Positions 9,019-17,982 are shown, counted from the stretch's first letter. The stretch: 64,000 nucleotides of DNA from Amycolatopsis sp. FDAARGOS 1241 (GCF_016889705.1 NZ_CP069526.1:2852001-2916000); one strand, 5' to 3'. Notes: generated by a model not told the origin, from the letters alone. Translations and numbers: made by a program.

Positions 9019-9774
9019 TCAGCTTCGGTGGAGGAAGGCCACCTCGACCGGGCGCGCCTCGCGCCGCCGCTGCGATTCGATGACACCATCGGCGAGAACG
9101 GTCACCTGGGTCGTCGAGCCGTCGACGACCGCCGTATAGCGACCTGGGCTGGGAATCGCCAGAGCGGGATCGAACACCAGACGGCCGTCACCGATCACGC
9201 GGGCGGGCAGCGTGTGCGGCCGGCCGAGCAGCCGTGCGGCCCGCTCGACGTCACCGTCGGCGACGAGATCACGGATGCGGGACGAGGACACGATGTCCTC
9301 CTCGACTGTCACCATCTCCGCGACCGTGGTGGTGAACCGCCGATCCGCCCGCAGGGTTTCCGCATCGCCCGTGCCACGTGCGCCGAACCGGAAATCGGCC
9401 CCGATCGCCACCCGGACCGCTCCGAGTCGTCCGACCAGCACCTCGTCGACGAACGTGGCCGCGTCCACGGCCGCCCACTCGCGGTCGAACGGGATGACCA
9501 CGACTTCCCGCACACCCAGCGCGGCGAGCCTCTTTCGCTTGCCGGTCGCGTCAGTCAGCAGTCGCGGCCCATCGCCTGGTCGCACTACCGACCGCGGGTG
9601 CGGATGGAAGGTCAGCACGGTCTCGCAGCCCGCGATCACCCGCGCATGACCCAGGTGGACACCGTCGAAGGTGCCGACCGCCACCGTGCGGCGGCCCGGC
9701 CGCCGCACCGGTAGCGCGTCAACGAGCCGGGGCGGTGAGCTGTGCGGTGTTCCGAGCACTCCAGGACCATCCAT
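9019..9774 (-). CDS. FAD synthetase-like protein (RibF adenylyltransferase domain only)
   Basis: The nucleotidyltransferase signature GTFDGVHLGH (34-43) and the second signature SSSRIRDLVADGDVERAARLLGRP (split here as SSSRIR at about 163 and the LGRP end near 187) identify the FMN adenylyltransferase domain of bifunctional RibF. The usual C-terminal riboflavin kinase barrel is cut down to about 60 residues and lacks the RGxxLGxPTAN motif. At 251 aa it should therefore only convert FMN to FAD. A GGGGAGG ribosome site precedes the ATG. Its place among a flavin reductase and an FADH2 monooxygenase suggests a dedicated FAD supply; the housekeeping bifunctional enzyme is presumably elsewhere. Confidence 0.82.
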   Translation of the reverse strand: MDGPGVLGTPHSSPPRLVDALPVRRPGRRTVAVGTFDGVHLGHARVIAGCETVLTFHPHPRSVVRPGDGPRLLTDATGKRKRLAALGVREVVVIPFDREWAAVDAATFVDEVLVGRLGAVRVAIGADFRFGARGTGDAETLRADRRFTTTVAEMVTVEEDIVSSSRIRDLVADGDVERAARLLGRPHTLPARVIGDGRLVFDPALAIPSPGRYTAVVDGSTTQVTVLADGVIESQRRREARPVEVAFLHRS

Positions 9775-9969
9775 GATTCCTCCCCGTTCGGGGTTTGAGC
9801 CACCCGATGGTGCCCAACCGTGTGTTAGCGACGCGAGAGCCGGCCAGTCCGGTGCGGGGCACTACGTGAACGGCTCTGTTAGGCCGACTTGTCAGCCCAC
9901 GCCGGATCGCGTTGCAGTGGAAGCACCGTTGCGGCAGAGCCGCCGGGGGACAAGCAGAAGGAGACCCGA

Positions 9970-10758
9970 ATGGTGCCACGCAGCGAGTGGACGGGGCGGC
10001 GCACGGCGCTGGTGACCGGGGCCGGCAGCGGTATCGGGTACGTCGCGGCGCAGCTACTCGTCGAGGAGGGCGCCGCTGTCGCACTGCTCGCGCGGGACGA
10101 GACTGCCGTGAAGGACGCCGCGGTACGTCTGGGCGACGACACGCTGGCCGTACCCGCCGATGTGCGCGACAGCGAGTCCGTCGCCGCCGCAGCCGGCAAG
10201 GCGCACGCCTGGCACGGCCGGCTCGACATCGTCGTCACCTGCGCTGGACCCCAGATCGCGTCGGCGCCACTTGCCGACACCGACCACGGAGTGCTCGGGG
10301 CAGCGCTCGACACGAAACTTCGCCGTTTCGTTCGGGTCGCCCGAGCCGTTCTGCCCAAGATGACCGGTGGCGCGATCGTCGATGTTGCGGGAGCTACCGT
10401 GCACCTTCTGGTTCCGGGTGCCGCGGTCACCGGTATCACCAACGCGGCGGTCGTGGCTTTGACGAGCTACCTGGCGGCTGAAGCCGCGCAGCGCGGCGTC
10501 CGGGTCAATGCGGTGTCACCGGGGATGACTCTGACCGAAGGCCGGCTCGCGCGGCACGAGGCGATGGCCGAAGAACGAGGTCTGACTGCCGACGCGGTGC
10601 GCACCGACATGGTCGATGCGCCCGGAATTCACCTGAGCCGTTGGGCGCGCACCGAGGAGATCGCCTCCGCGGTCGCGTTCCTCGCCTCTGCCGACGCGTC
10701 CTACCTCACCGGTCAGGTGCTGCGCGTCGACGGTGGCCTGACGAAGCAGGTGGCCTGA
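9970..10758 (+). CDS. Short-chain dehydrogenase/reductase family protein with lost catalytic residues
   Basis: A 262-aa Rossmann protein with the NAD(P)-binding motif TGAGSGIG near residue 15 and the C-terminal motif YLTGQVLRVDGG. The catalytic YxxxK is not present: the segment aligned to YxxxKAAV reads TGITNAAV, so Tyr becomes Thr and Lys becomes Asn. The catalytic serine strand reads DVAGAT. The usual NNAG reads TCAG. The protein may bind a nucleotide without classical SDR chemistry, or use another mechanism. AAGGAG precedes the ATG. It overlaps the tautomerase gene by one base and heads a three-gene unit ending with maleylacetate reductase. Its role in the pathway is unknown. Confidence 0.8.
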   Translation: MVPRSEWTGRRTALVTGAGSGIGYVAAQLLVEEGAAVALLARDETAVKDAAVRLGDDTLAVPADVRDSESVAAAAGKAHAWHGRLDIVVTCAGPQIASAPLADTDHGVLGAALDTKLRRFVRVARAVLPKMTGGAIVDVAGATVHLLVPGAAVTGITNAAVVALTSYLAAEAAQRGVRVNAVSPGMTLTEGRLARHEAMAEERGLTADAVRTDMVDAPGIHLSRWARTEEIASAVAFLASADASYLTGQVLRVDGGLTKQVA

Positions 10759-10964
10759 TGCCGTTCATCCAGATCACGATCGCCGAGGGACACGACGTGT
10801 CCGTGAAACGAGACCTGCTGGCCGCCGTGTCCGCGGCGGCCGCCGATGCCACCGGAACGCCGGAGAGCGCCTTCAGGGGCTGGCTCGTCGAGGTGCCGGA
10901 CACCGCGGTCATGGTCGGTGGCACGATCCTGCACGACACCCGACACCCGCGAGCCACGCCATGA
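10758..10964 (+). CDS. 4-oxalocrotonate tautomerase-like small enzyme
   Basis: A 68-aa protein starting Met-Pro (MPFIQITIAEGHD). After Met removal it exposes the Pro1 that acts as the general base in the tautomerase superfamily, and the beta-alpha-beta length fits 4-OT. The ATG overlaps the SDR stop codon (TGATG) and its TGA overlaps the ATG of maleylacetate reductase (ATGA), so it sits inside a coupled operon. It could isomerise the enol form of maleylacetate or another dicarboxylate; this is inference. A longer reading from upstream would only be read-through of the SDR gene. Confidence 0.75.
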   Translation: MPFIQITIAEGHDVSVKRDLLAAVSAAAADATGTPESAFRGWLVEVPDTAVMVGGTILHDTRHPRATP

Positions 10965-12040
10965 CGGCCGAGTTCGAGTACGTCGGCCTGCCGTACCGCA
11001 TCGTCTTCGGCCGGGGGCTGCTGGCAAGGGTCAACGCGGAGGTTGCCCGGCTGCGCCGGTCCCGCGTGCTGCTTCTGACCGGCGGTGGTCTCGCGGAGCT
11101 CGGCGACCGGGTCGAGAACCTGCTCGGCCCACTGTGCGCCGCCCGGTTCGACGGCGCCGCTCTGCACACCCCGGTCAGCGTGACCGAGGAGGCACTGAGG
11201 CACTTGCGAGCAAGCGACGCCGACTGCGTGGTCGCGGTCGGCGGGGGCTCGACGACAGGCCTGTCGAAGGCGCTGGCCGCGCGGACTGGCGTCGACCAGA
11301 TCATTCTCCCGACGACCTACGCGGGCTCCGAGGTCACCCCGGTGCTGGGCGAGACCGCGGGCGGGAAGAAGACCACCCGGTCAACGCCGTCGGTTCTGCC
11401 CGAAACGGTGATCTACGACGTCGAGTTGTCCCGCGGGCTGCCCGTGCCGATCGCGGTCACCAGCGCGGTCAACGCGCTTGCGCACGCGATCGAGGCGCTG
11501 TATTCGGCCCAGGCCAACCCGATCGTCGACGGATGGGCGCTGGACGCGATCTCGGGCATCGGGAAGGGACTGAGACACGTCATCGGCGAGCCCACCAACG
11601 TCGAGGTGCGGTCGGACCTGCTCCGGGGCGCATGGCTGGCCGGAATGTGCCTGGCGTCGGTCGGAATGGGCCTTCACCACAAACTGTGCCATGTGCTGGG
11701 TGGCAGCTTCGGCCTACCGCATGCGATCACGCACACCGTGATCCTCCCGCATGTGATGCGCTACAACTCATCGGCCACGTCGGAAGTGATGTGGCGGATA
11801 GGCGGGGCCCTGGACGTGCCCGATGCACCGGCCGGCGTGTTCGACCTGATCAAGCAGGCAGATGGTCCGACGAGCCTGCGTGAGCTCGGGTTCGACTTCG
11901 GAAGCCTCAGTGAGGTGGCGGACCAGGTGATCGCCTCGCCGTATCCGAATCCGAAGCCGCTGACCAGGGAGGGGATCTTGGGGCTACTCACCCAAGCCTG
12001 GTACGGCGTTCGACCGGCCAGGGGAACGCGCGGCCATTGA
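10961..12040 (+). CDS. Maleylacetate reductase (iron-containing ADH family)
   Basis: The 359-aa product reduces maleylacetate to 3-oxoadipate with NAD(P)H, the step after hydroxyquinol ring cleavage. Diagnostic features are VAVGGGSTTGLSKA (dinucleotide site, about residue 90), PTTYAGSEVTPVLGET, the VLPETVIYD stretch, NALAHAIEAL and the histidine-bearing HHKLCHVLGG and LPHAITHTVILPH segments. These match TftE/GraC-type enzymes rather than general alcohol dehydrogenases. Its ATG overlaps the tautomerase stop. 3-Oxoadipate would then enter the general 3-oxoadipate route, whose genes are not in this window. Confidence 0.9.
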   Translation: MTAEFEYVGLPYRIVFGRGLLARVNAEVARLRRSRVLLLTGGGLAELGDRVENLLGPLCAARFDGAALHTPVSVTEEALRHLRASDADCVVAVGGGSTTGLSKALAARTGVDQIILPTTYAGSEVTPVLGETAGGKKTTRSTPSVLPETVIYDVELSRGLPVPIAVTSAVNALAHAIEALYSAQANPIVDGWALDAISGIGKGLRHVIGEPTNVEVRSDLLRGAWLAGMCLASVGMGLHHKLCHVLGGSFGLPHAITHTVILPHVMRYNSSATSEVMWRIGGALDVPDAPAGVFDLIKQADGPTSLRELGFDFGSLSEVADQVIASPYPNPKPLTREGILGLLTQAWYGVRPARGTRGH

Positions 12041-12327
12041 GGATGAACCAGTGGTAGGTAGCCGTTGCTTCGGCGCGATTACGCCGACTCATTCCGTCAT
12101 CTCGCCGAAGGGGTCTGGTCTCGCCCATTCCCGAACTGGTCCCGGAGCTCGGCGATCCGGTCCGCTGGTGCTGATTCGCCCCACCACTCCCGGCTGCTCC
12201 AGGCGGCCGGCTGCAGTGACCAGTAGCACGCGGGGCAGGTCGACAATCCGGAGCTGTTGTCGCGCGTCCGCCACTGTTGGTACGGCGTGGTGACGGGCAG
12301 CCCTCGCAGTGACAACGGAGGCAACCC

Positions 12328-12870
12328 ATGCCCGCATTGTCTGAAATCTGGGCGATTACCCCAGGAGGAGTGATCGCGGTCGCGCTCACGACGGTCGTGA
12401 TGTACGGGGTCTTCCTTGTGCTGGTACGAGTCATGGGGCGGCGCAGTTTGGCTGCCATGGCGCCTCATGATGTCGCCGGCATCATGGCCTTCGGCGCAGT
12501 GCTCGGCAGGACCGCACTACTGAGTGTGCCGACTCTCGCCGGCGGTGTTGTCGCCATGGTGACCTTGTTCGTGCTGCAGCGGTTGCTGGCACTTGCGCAG
12601 AAGACTCGGCCGTTCGGCGCGTCGCTGCGGCACGAGCCGGTTCTGCTCATGGCTGGGTCGGATGTCCGTCACGCTGACTTGCTCCGCGCCCGGGTGACAC
12701 ACGACGAACTGCGCCAGCGCCTTCGGCTGGCCGGTATAACGCGCCTTGACGACGTCGCCTGGGTCGTACTCGAGGCGAACGGTCAGATGAGCGTGGCCCG
12801 ACGGGGCTCCACGCCAGATCCATTCCTGGTCGAAGACATTCCTGGATACACCGAAGAGAGGTTTCCATGA
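12328..12870 (+). CDS. DUF421/YetF-domain membrane protein
   Basis: A 180-aa protein with an N-terminal membrane part (about 10-35 and 45-85: VIAVALTTVVMYGVFLVLVRVMGRR split here, and GIMAFGAVLGRTALL) followed by the soluble YetF C-terminal domain (EPVLLMAGSDVRHADLLRARVTHDELRQRLR, given in parts; ending VARRGSTPDP). This is the standard DUF421 layout; function is unknown in most bacteria. A GGAGG site lies before the ATG. Its stop overlaps the start of a small downstream gene. Confidence 0.8.
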   Translation: MPALSEIWAITPGGVIAVALTTVVMYGVFLVLVRVMGRRSLAAMAPHDVAGIMAFGAVLGRTALLSVPTLAGGVVAMVTLFVLQRLLALAQKTRPFGASLRHEPVLLMAGSDVRHADLLRARVTHDELRQRLRLAGITRLDDVAWVVLEANGQMSVARRGSTPDPFLVEDIPGYTEERFP

Positions 12871-13115
12871 ACGACGGTGGTGCGCCCGACACCTCGACCG
12901 GTGCGACGGCACATCCCGTGTCGGCGTCGGCGTTCCCGATCGTGCCGCCGACCTCCGGTGTGACCAGCGGGGCGCGCTCCTGGTTATTCCGATGGTGGTC
13001 GACCATCCGCTGCCACGGGCGTGTTTCGATCGTCGGACTGTGCGGCTCGGGCGATCGACACGACCACCCGCTCGCGCGCTGGGTCGATGCGCAGTTTCCG
13101 GAGGGTGTCGGCTGA
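12867..13115 (+). CDS. Small hypothetical protein coupled to the YetF gene
   Basis: The ATG overlaps the YetF stop codon (ATGA), which supports translation, and the product is 82 aa. The first 40 residues are rich in Ser, Thr, Ala and Pro; no recognised domain follows. The sequence then runs into a region of broken genes, so it may itself be a truncated reading frame. Function not recognised. Confidence 0.35.
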   Translation: MNDGGAPDTSTGATAHPVSASAFPIVPPTSGVTSGARSWLFRWWSTIRCHGRVSIVGLCGSGDRHDHPLARWVDAQFPEGVG

Positions 13116-13521
13116 GCGGGGTCGTTGGTGGGCAGCCTGTCCGTGTCGGCACCGGTACCGCGTACGTCGAGGCTGTGTCGTTCGGCCGAGGGCCGAGACG
13201 GCCTGGAGCAAACGCTGACCGACTTCGGCCGGAAGCGACTCACTGACCGCTGTGTCGCCGTCATCAGCGAGGCGCGGCCCGACAGCGGGTCGAACGTGCT
13301 CGTCGAGTCCGCTTCCCAGTCCCGGTGGGTCGAACACCTGCGCCGGGCCCCGCCCACGCCCGCCACGGTCAGGTCGGTCAGATCCGCGCGGGCATCCGAC
13401 CGCATCGATTTTCGTCGAGGTCGGCGGCGAACTCGCCCTCGCGTTTCACCAGCTGGGCCGCGTTCTGTCGGTCGACACGGTGCAGATCAGAGAAGGTCGG
13501 ATCACTGCGTATCGCGGGTCG

Positions 13522-13968
13522 TCAGCAACGCGCGACGTGACGACGAGGGAACGCTCGCGGGCAGATTACCCAGTAAGGACTGTCGTGCGAGCCATCACTG
13601 TTCGGGACCAGGACGTTGAGCGTGCCCGGCCGCGTGGCCACCGGCCAGACCATCCTGGTCCACGGCGCCGCGGGCGGCGTGGGCTCGATCGCGGTGCAGC
13701 TCGCCCAAGTGGTGGTGTAGGCGCGCCCGGCGACCTCGGTCACCGAGAGCTCGATCGTTCGGCAAGCGGTGGCCGAGGCCACGATCGGCACGGCCCGGGC
13801 ACCGTGCTCCCCGTTGGCGATGCGTTCCGGCGAGTACTGCACACCACAGCGTTCGATCGGCTGCTGTCGTGTCCAGCCGCGTTCGCGCCGAGCGGCGTGG
13901 AGTTCCGCACCAACGCCGGCGAGGAAGGCGCGCGACGCGTCGGCGAAACCGCTGCCACGGGGGTCCAT
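13522..13968 (-). pseudogene. XRE-family HTH regulator remnant
   Basis: From a possible ATG at 13968 the frame reads LAGVGAELHAARRERGW, then GVQYSPERIANGEHGARA, then ACRTIELSVTEVAGRAY. This is the N-terminal helix-turn-helix of actinobacterial XRE regulators, in which the YSPQTIASYEHGTRA-type segment is characteristic. After about residue 80 the frame runs antisense through an oxidoreductase fragment and looks non-natural, so the C-terminal part is lost. Start and functional state are uncertain. Confidence 0.5.
13584..13720 (+). pseudogene. Quinone oxidoreductase/zinc-type ADH fragment with internal deletion
   Basis: A GTG at 13584 with AAGGA upstream begins VRAITVRDQD, a typical N-terminus of medium-chain oxidoreductases. 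Only a few codons later, in another frame from 13622, the cofactor-binding segment GQTILVHGAAGGVGSIAVQL appears and then hits a TAG at 13718. More than a hundred residues between these two segments are missing, and the C-terminus is absent. It is a decayed copy. Confidence 0.6.
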
Positions 13969-14335
13969 CCCGGACGCAGATCGCGACGGACGCGGTGTCG
14001 CAGCCACCTTCGAGCGCGACGACACCGCGGTTGACGAACCCGAGGACCCACCGGCGGACCATGGAGACGGAGACCCCGGCTCGCACTGCGCCTTCGGTAA
14101 GTGCCCTGGAAACCAGCTCCGTACGGCACCGGCACGGAGTCGCACAACCGGGTCGGCGTGTTCCAGGACCAGTGCTTCGCGCTGGTCGGAGTTCAGACCG
14201 GGCGCGGTATCACCACAACGCGATGCCAGAGAGCTTCCGGCGGTGGCCGAACTGACGGAGCCGATCACCGACGCGATGACCTACACGCAGGGGTCGCCCG
14301 CCCTCGGGCGCCCCATTCCTGTGTAGATGTTGCCC

Positions 14336-14381
14336 GTGCCCCCGGTGAGATTCGAACTCACACTGGACGGGTTTTGAATCC
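14336..14381. repeat. attL: 46-bp direct repeat of the tRNA 3' part
   Basis: The sequence starts GTGCCCCCGGTGAGATTCGA and ends TTTTGAATCC, identical to 35910-35955. It covers the tRNA discriminator, the T arm, the variable region and the 3' side of the anticodon arm. After it the sequence departs from the tRNA, so no functional tRNA remains here. Confidence 0.88.
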
Positions 14382-14503
14382 AGCCCTGAAATGGCCCCTG
14401 ACCTGCATAGCGTCTGGTCTCTCGGGCGCGTGGGCCGCCCATAGACCGTGCCCGCCCGCGAAGCAGGCGTAGCGCTCGGGCGCTCCAGCGCGACTGAGCC
14501 TGC

Positions 14504-15514
14504 GTGATGGAGGAGTCCTCTGAGCCAGGGCAGCCCAGTGCCGGAGACGGAAGCGTCGAGTCGGCAGCTAACGTCGGAATGTCGGATCGCGGCTACGCCG
14601 TGACGCTGATTATCCGGGCGTCGAATGATCATCATCTGCCACCGCCGCTTGACCTTCCCGAAGGCATCACAGCGACGGTCGATGGACCGGAGGTCGTACT
14701 GGAGGTGCCGGTGCGCGCACCGGATGCCACAACGGCGCTAGGCGCTGCCGAGGACGCTGCACTGGACTTGATGATGACCCTTGCCTCAACGTTCAGCGGC
14801 TACGAGTTCGTAAGAGACGCACGGCGGCAAGTGCGTCGCACGGACGCGGTCTATCAATCAGACGGACCGCCGCCCCCGTTTGATGTGGTCGGTGGTGGGG
14901 TGACTGAGGCCGGAGCCGAATTGTACGACCCCGATGGCGAGGCCCGTCGGGCCGGAAGGGTGCTGAACATGCACCTCGCCGCGGTCGTAACGCATCCACC
15001 GGCTGAAGACGTTCGCCGGTTCGCGGGGCGGAAAGCCTGGTCGGCGCGGCTGCGTAACGGCCTGCGGCTGTTTCACGCGGCGCAGAACGCAAGGGACGAG
15101 ATTGTCAAGTTCGCCCTCATCGCGGCCGCGCTGGAAGTGCTCGTGGACGCCGACGAGACGTCACTGCTAGAGCGGCTTGGCGCTGAGAAGCGGCAACTCC
15201 TCGGTACGCGGTTGGACGCGTTGCTGGCGGACTTCGATCTCACGAAGCCAGAGCGCGAGCGACTTCGAGACCGGCTGCAGAGCACCCGGGCAAAGGGTAG
15301 TTTTCAGGCAACTCGCGACTATCTCGGCATGCACGATGTTGAGATCGAAGACGGTGATCTCCGGTGGTGGGTGAAGCAACGCGGGCGGTATCTCCACACT
15401 GGGACGTTCGTCGATGAGCCCGAACGCCGGCATCGGCTGGAGCACGCAGTGAGCGCCTGCCTGACCGCAGAACTCGATCGCTATGCACCAGGTGCTTCGC
15501 CCCGCGAGAGTTAG
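14504..15514 (+). CDS. Hypothetical protein, possible C-terminal HEPN-like domain
   Basis: First gene inside attL; 336 aa from the GTG (ATG two codons later, or ATG at 14579 giving MSDRGYAVTLII). Residues about 150-330 are predominantly helical by composition: FALIAAALEVLVDAD, a charged coiled region, and QRGRYLHTG near the end. The R-x4-H arrangement in RGRYLH, after an alpha-helical domain with a conserved-looking ALEVL segment, resembles HEPN proteins of the Apea type, many of which are RNases in defence systems. No signal peptide or membrane segment. The HEPN reading is a motif-level inference; I do not otherwise recognise the protein. Confidence 0.6.
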   Translation: MMEESSEPGQPSAGDGSVESAANVGMSDRGYAVTLIIRASNDHHLPPPLDLPEGITATVDGPEVVLEVPVRAPDATTALGAAEDAALDLMMTLASTFSGYEFVRDARRQVRRTDAVYQSDGPPPPFDVVGGGVTEAGAELYDPDGEARRAGRVLNMHLAAVVTHPPAEDVRRFAGRKAWSARLRNGLRLFHAAQNARDEIVKFALIAAALEVLVDADETSLLERLGAEKRQLLGTRLDALLADFDLTKPERERLRDRLQSTRAKGSFQATRDYLGMHDVEIEDGDLRWWVKQRGRYLHTGTFVDEPERRHRLEHAVSACLTAELDRYAPGASPRES

Positions 15515-16298
15515 GTAGACCTCTGACCTGCGAAACAGTGGATCCACGACTCCTCCGCGGTCTTAACTCCTGCCGTATCTGGCGCGGCCTGCGCTTCACC
15601 AACGGGCCATTGACCGCCACCTGCGACGGCAGGCACGACCCGAAGGTCAACAATGCGACGAGGCTGGCCGCCACGACCACGCGCGCAAGGGGAACCTCAG
15701 TCGACCGATCACCTCTCAGGCCCAACAGTCCGTCACTATGTGCTAACAGCAAGTGGATAGCCGAGTCGACGCCGGTAATGTCAACGAGGCCCTCCACCAG
15801 CCCATCCAGCTGGTGTCAGAGGGATGGTCAGCAAAGTTGCGCGAGCCCTTGGATCTGGTGTTCGATAATCCGGTTGTTGAAGCTGTCCTGGTTGCGCATG
15901 GGCTCGATCAACCGGTCACTCGGACGGTGCGCGGCACCCGCTACTACGCAGCCGGATCGACTTCGACAGGAACGCTTGGCTAATATTTCACGGGGGCGCT
16001 AGTTGGCGACACGAGCGTTCTCGACGTCCCCGTTACATTCACATGAGCAACGCTTCGCGGCGAGGACCGAAGAAGATTGACGAAAATGACGTCAATAGAC
16101 ACTTTGGCGTGCTGAATCCGTACACACGCGAGATCCCGCGATCGCTTTCGTACAGGGTCTGGTAAGCAACCACCGGAACCGCGGCCGCAATGGCAACCAC
16201 TCAGGAGCGATCAGGCCGGCCTCGCCCCACCGGACCCGGCCGCCGGCAGCAGCAGCCCACGGTTGACCGCCCTGCGACAGCAAGCGGACTATCCGAGA
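15515..16298. other. Element region without a supported gene
   Basis: A 784-bp gap. Short open frames exist on both strands: 15753-15983 plus, and a minus frame at about 15700 with the hydrophobic stretch LARVVVAASLVALLTFGSC. None has a ribosome site or a recognisable family, and the frames overlap antisense. I see no clear repeat or terminator here. It may hold decayed cargo. Confidence 0.4.
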
Positions 16299-17903
16299 AT
16301 GACCGAGCAAAATTTCGTGGCGGTGCCGGGCAGTTCACGCGCCGCGCTGGCGGATGCACAGGTCGTCGGACCACTGGGGGCCGAACAGCGGATCACCGCT
16401 ACCCTGGTCCTGCGGCGACGGTCCACACTTCCGACCGAACTCGTCGAAGGGCCGGGAACCCTGACCCGGCAGGAACTTGCCGACCGGCACGGCGCCGACC
16501 CGGCGGATATCGATGCGGTCACGGCGGCGCTCACCGCGGCCGGGCTGGAGATCGTGCGGACCGAGCCCGGTTCGCGACGGATCGTCGTGGCCGGGTCGGC
16601 GTCGGCGATGACCGCCGCGTTCGGTGTCGAGCTGAACGTGGTGCGCAGCAACGATCCGGTCGCGGACGGGATGATCGAGCACCGGGCGAGGTCCGGCGAG
16701 CTGAGCGTACCCGCCGCACTTGACGGGATCGTGGTCGCGGTGCTGGGTCTCGACAACCGTCCGCAGGCCCGCCCGCATATGCGGGTGCAGGGACTGCACG
16801 CACACGCGGGGGCGCAGAAGTCGTACACCCCGGACAAGCTCGCCGCGGTGTACAAGTTCCCTGCCGGGACCGACGGCGACGGCGAGACCCTCGCGATCCT
16901 GGAACTCGGCGGCGGATTCACCACCAAGGACGTGAACACCTATTTCCAGGACCTGGGCATCGACACCCCCTCGGTGACCGAAGTTCTCGTCGATGGCGGA
17001 GAGAATTCTCCGTCGGGCGACCCGAATTCGGCCGACGGCGAGGTGTTGCTGGATATCGAGGTGGCCGGTGCGCTCGCGCCGAAGGCCAAGCAAGTGGTCT
17101 ATTTCGCGCCGAACACCGACCAGGGATTCGTCGACGCGCTGAGCGCCGCCGTGCACGCCGACCCGACACCGACCGCAGTCAGCATCAGCTGGGGTGCCAG
17201 CGAGGACCAGTGGACATCACAGGCGCGCATCGCATTCGATGACGCGCTCGCCGACGCGGCGGCGCTGGGGGTCACGGTCACCGCGGCGGCCGGCGACAAC
17301 GGCAGCTCGGACGGGCAGGCGGACGGCAGTCCGCACGCGGACTTCCCGGCGTCCAGCCCGCACGTGCTGGCCTGCGGCGGCACCAACCTGAACGCCGATG
17401 CCCGCGGCACGGTGAGCTCGGAAACGGTGTGGAACAACGGAGACGGCGGCGGAGCGACCGGTGGCGGGGTGAGTGATTCCTTCGAGCGACCGGCGTATCA
17501 GACCGGCGCGGGCGTGCCGAAACCTCCGCGCGGCGGGAAGAACGACGGGCGCGGGGTGCCGGATGTGGCCGGCGACGCCGACCCGGCCAGCGGGTACGAG
17601 GTACTGGTGGACGGCAGGAGGATGGTGATCGGCGGTACCAGCGCGGTGTCCCCGCTGTGGGCGGCGCTGGTGTGCCGGCTGGTCCAGTCGCTCGAGCGAC
17701 CGTTGGGGCTGATCCAGACCGAGTTGTACGCCGGCGTGACGCCCGGTCAGGTACAGCCGGGGTTCCGGGACATCACCGAAGGCGACAACGGCGACTACCG
17801 GGCCGGGCCCGGCTGGGACGCCTGCACCGGGCTCGGCGTCCCGGACGGCGAAGCGCTGCTGGCCGCTTTGTCGCACCGCGGATCGGACGGAGTCAGGGGG
17901 TAA
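16299..17903 (+). CDS. Sedolisin (S53) serine-carboxyl protease with pro-domain
   Basis: A 534-aa kumamolisin-like endopeptidase. Residues about 1-170 form the S53 pro-domain; the catalytic domain starts near YTPDKLAAVYKFP. The Glu and Asp of the catalytic triad lie in DGEVLLDIEVAG (about 248 and 252), the oxyanion Asp in AAAGDNGSSDG (about 330) and the nucleophile Ser in GGTSAVSP (about 446). The calcium site DITEGDNGDY...GPGWDACTGLG is intact. No classical signal peptide is visible, as in several bacterial kumamolisins. The ATG at 16299 is chosen because it directly precedes the pro-domain; the ribosome site is weak. It sits alone as cargo near attL and should act on protein outside the cell at acid pH. 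Confidence 0.88.
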   Translation: MTEQNFVAVPGSSRAALADAQVVGPLGAEQRITATLVLRRRSTLPTELVEGPGTLTRQELADRHGADPADIDAVTAALTAAGLEIVRTEPGSRRIVVAGSASAMTAAFGVELNVVRSNDPVADGMIEHRARSGELSVPAALDGIVVAVLGLDNRPQARPHMRVQGLHAHAGAQKSYTPDKLAAVYKFPAGTDGDGETLAILELGGGFTTKDVNTYFQDLGIDTPSVTEVLVDGGENSPSGDPNSADGEVLLDIEVAGALAPKAKQVVYFAPNTDQGFVDALSAAVHADPTPTAVSISWGASEDQWTSQARIAFDDALADAAALGVTVTAAAGDNGSSDGQADGSPHADFPASSPHVLACGGTNLNADARGTVSSETVWNNGDGGGATGGGVSDSFERPAYQTGAGVPKPPRGGKNDGRGVPDVAGDADPASGYEVLVDGRRMVIGGTSAVSPLWAALVCRLVQSLERPLGLIQTELYAGVTPGQVQPGFRDITEGDNGDYRAGPGWDACTGLGVPDGEALLAALSHRGSDGVRG

Positions 17904-17982
17904 AGCTGGGCGGCGTCGCTATGTCCGGGCAATTGGTGTCTCGTGGTGCCGTCAGCCGGAATGAAGTGGGTACGGTCGACGC

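Larger units (their letters stand above)
13116..14335. other. Gene-remnant region between the catabolic island and the mobile element
   Basis: About 1.2 kb with no intact gene that I can support. It holds two recognisable broken genes, listed separately: an oxidoreductase fragment on the plus strand and an XRE regulator fragment on the minus strand. A possible helix-turn-helix remnant on the minus strand near 14000-14090 (SVSMVRRWVLGFVNRGVVAL) resembles transposase DNA-binding segments but is too short to assign. The rest shows no clear coding signal. Confidence 0.5.

Noticed and set aside
12041..12327. Minus-strand frames with PRVLLVTAAG and ADRIAELRDQFG segments, suggestive of a decayed nitroreductase-like gene
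   Set aside because: The segments lie in two different frames, are short and match no family convincingly; no start or ribosome site.
15753..15983. 76-codon plus-strand frame with reasonable amino acid composition
   Set aside because: No ribosome site, no recognised family, and a competing minus-strand frame; left as unassigned.
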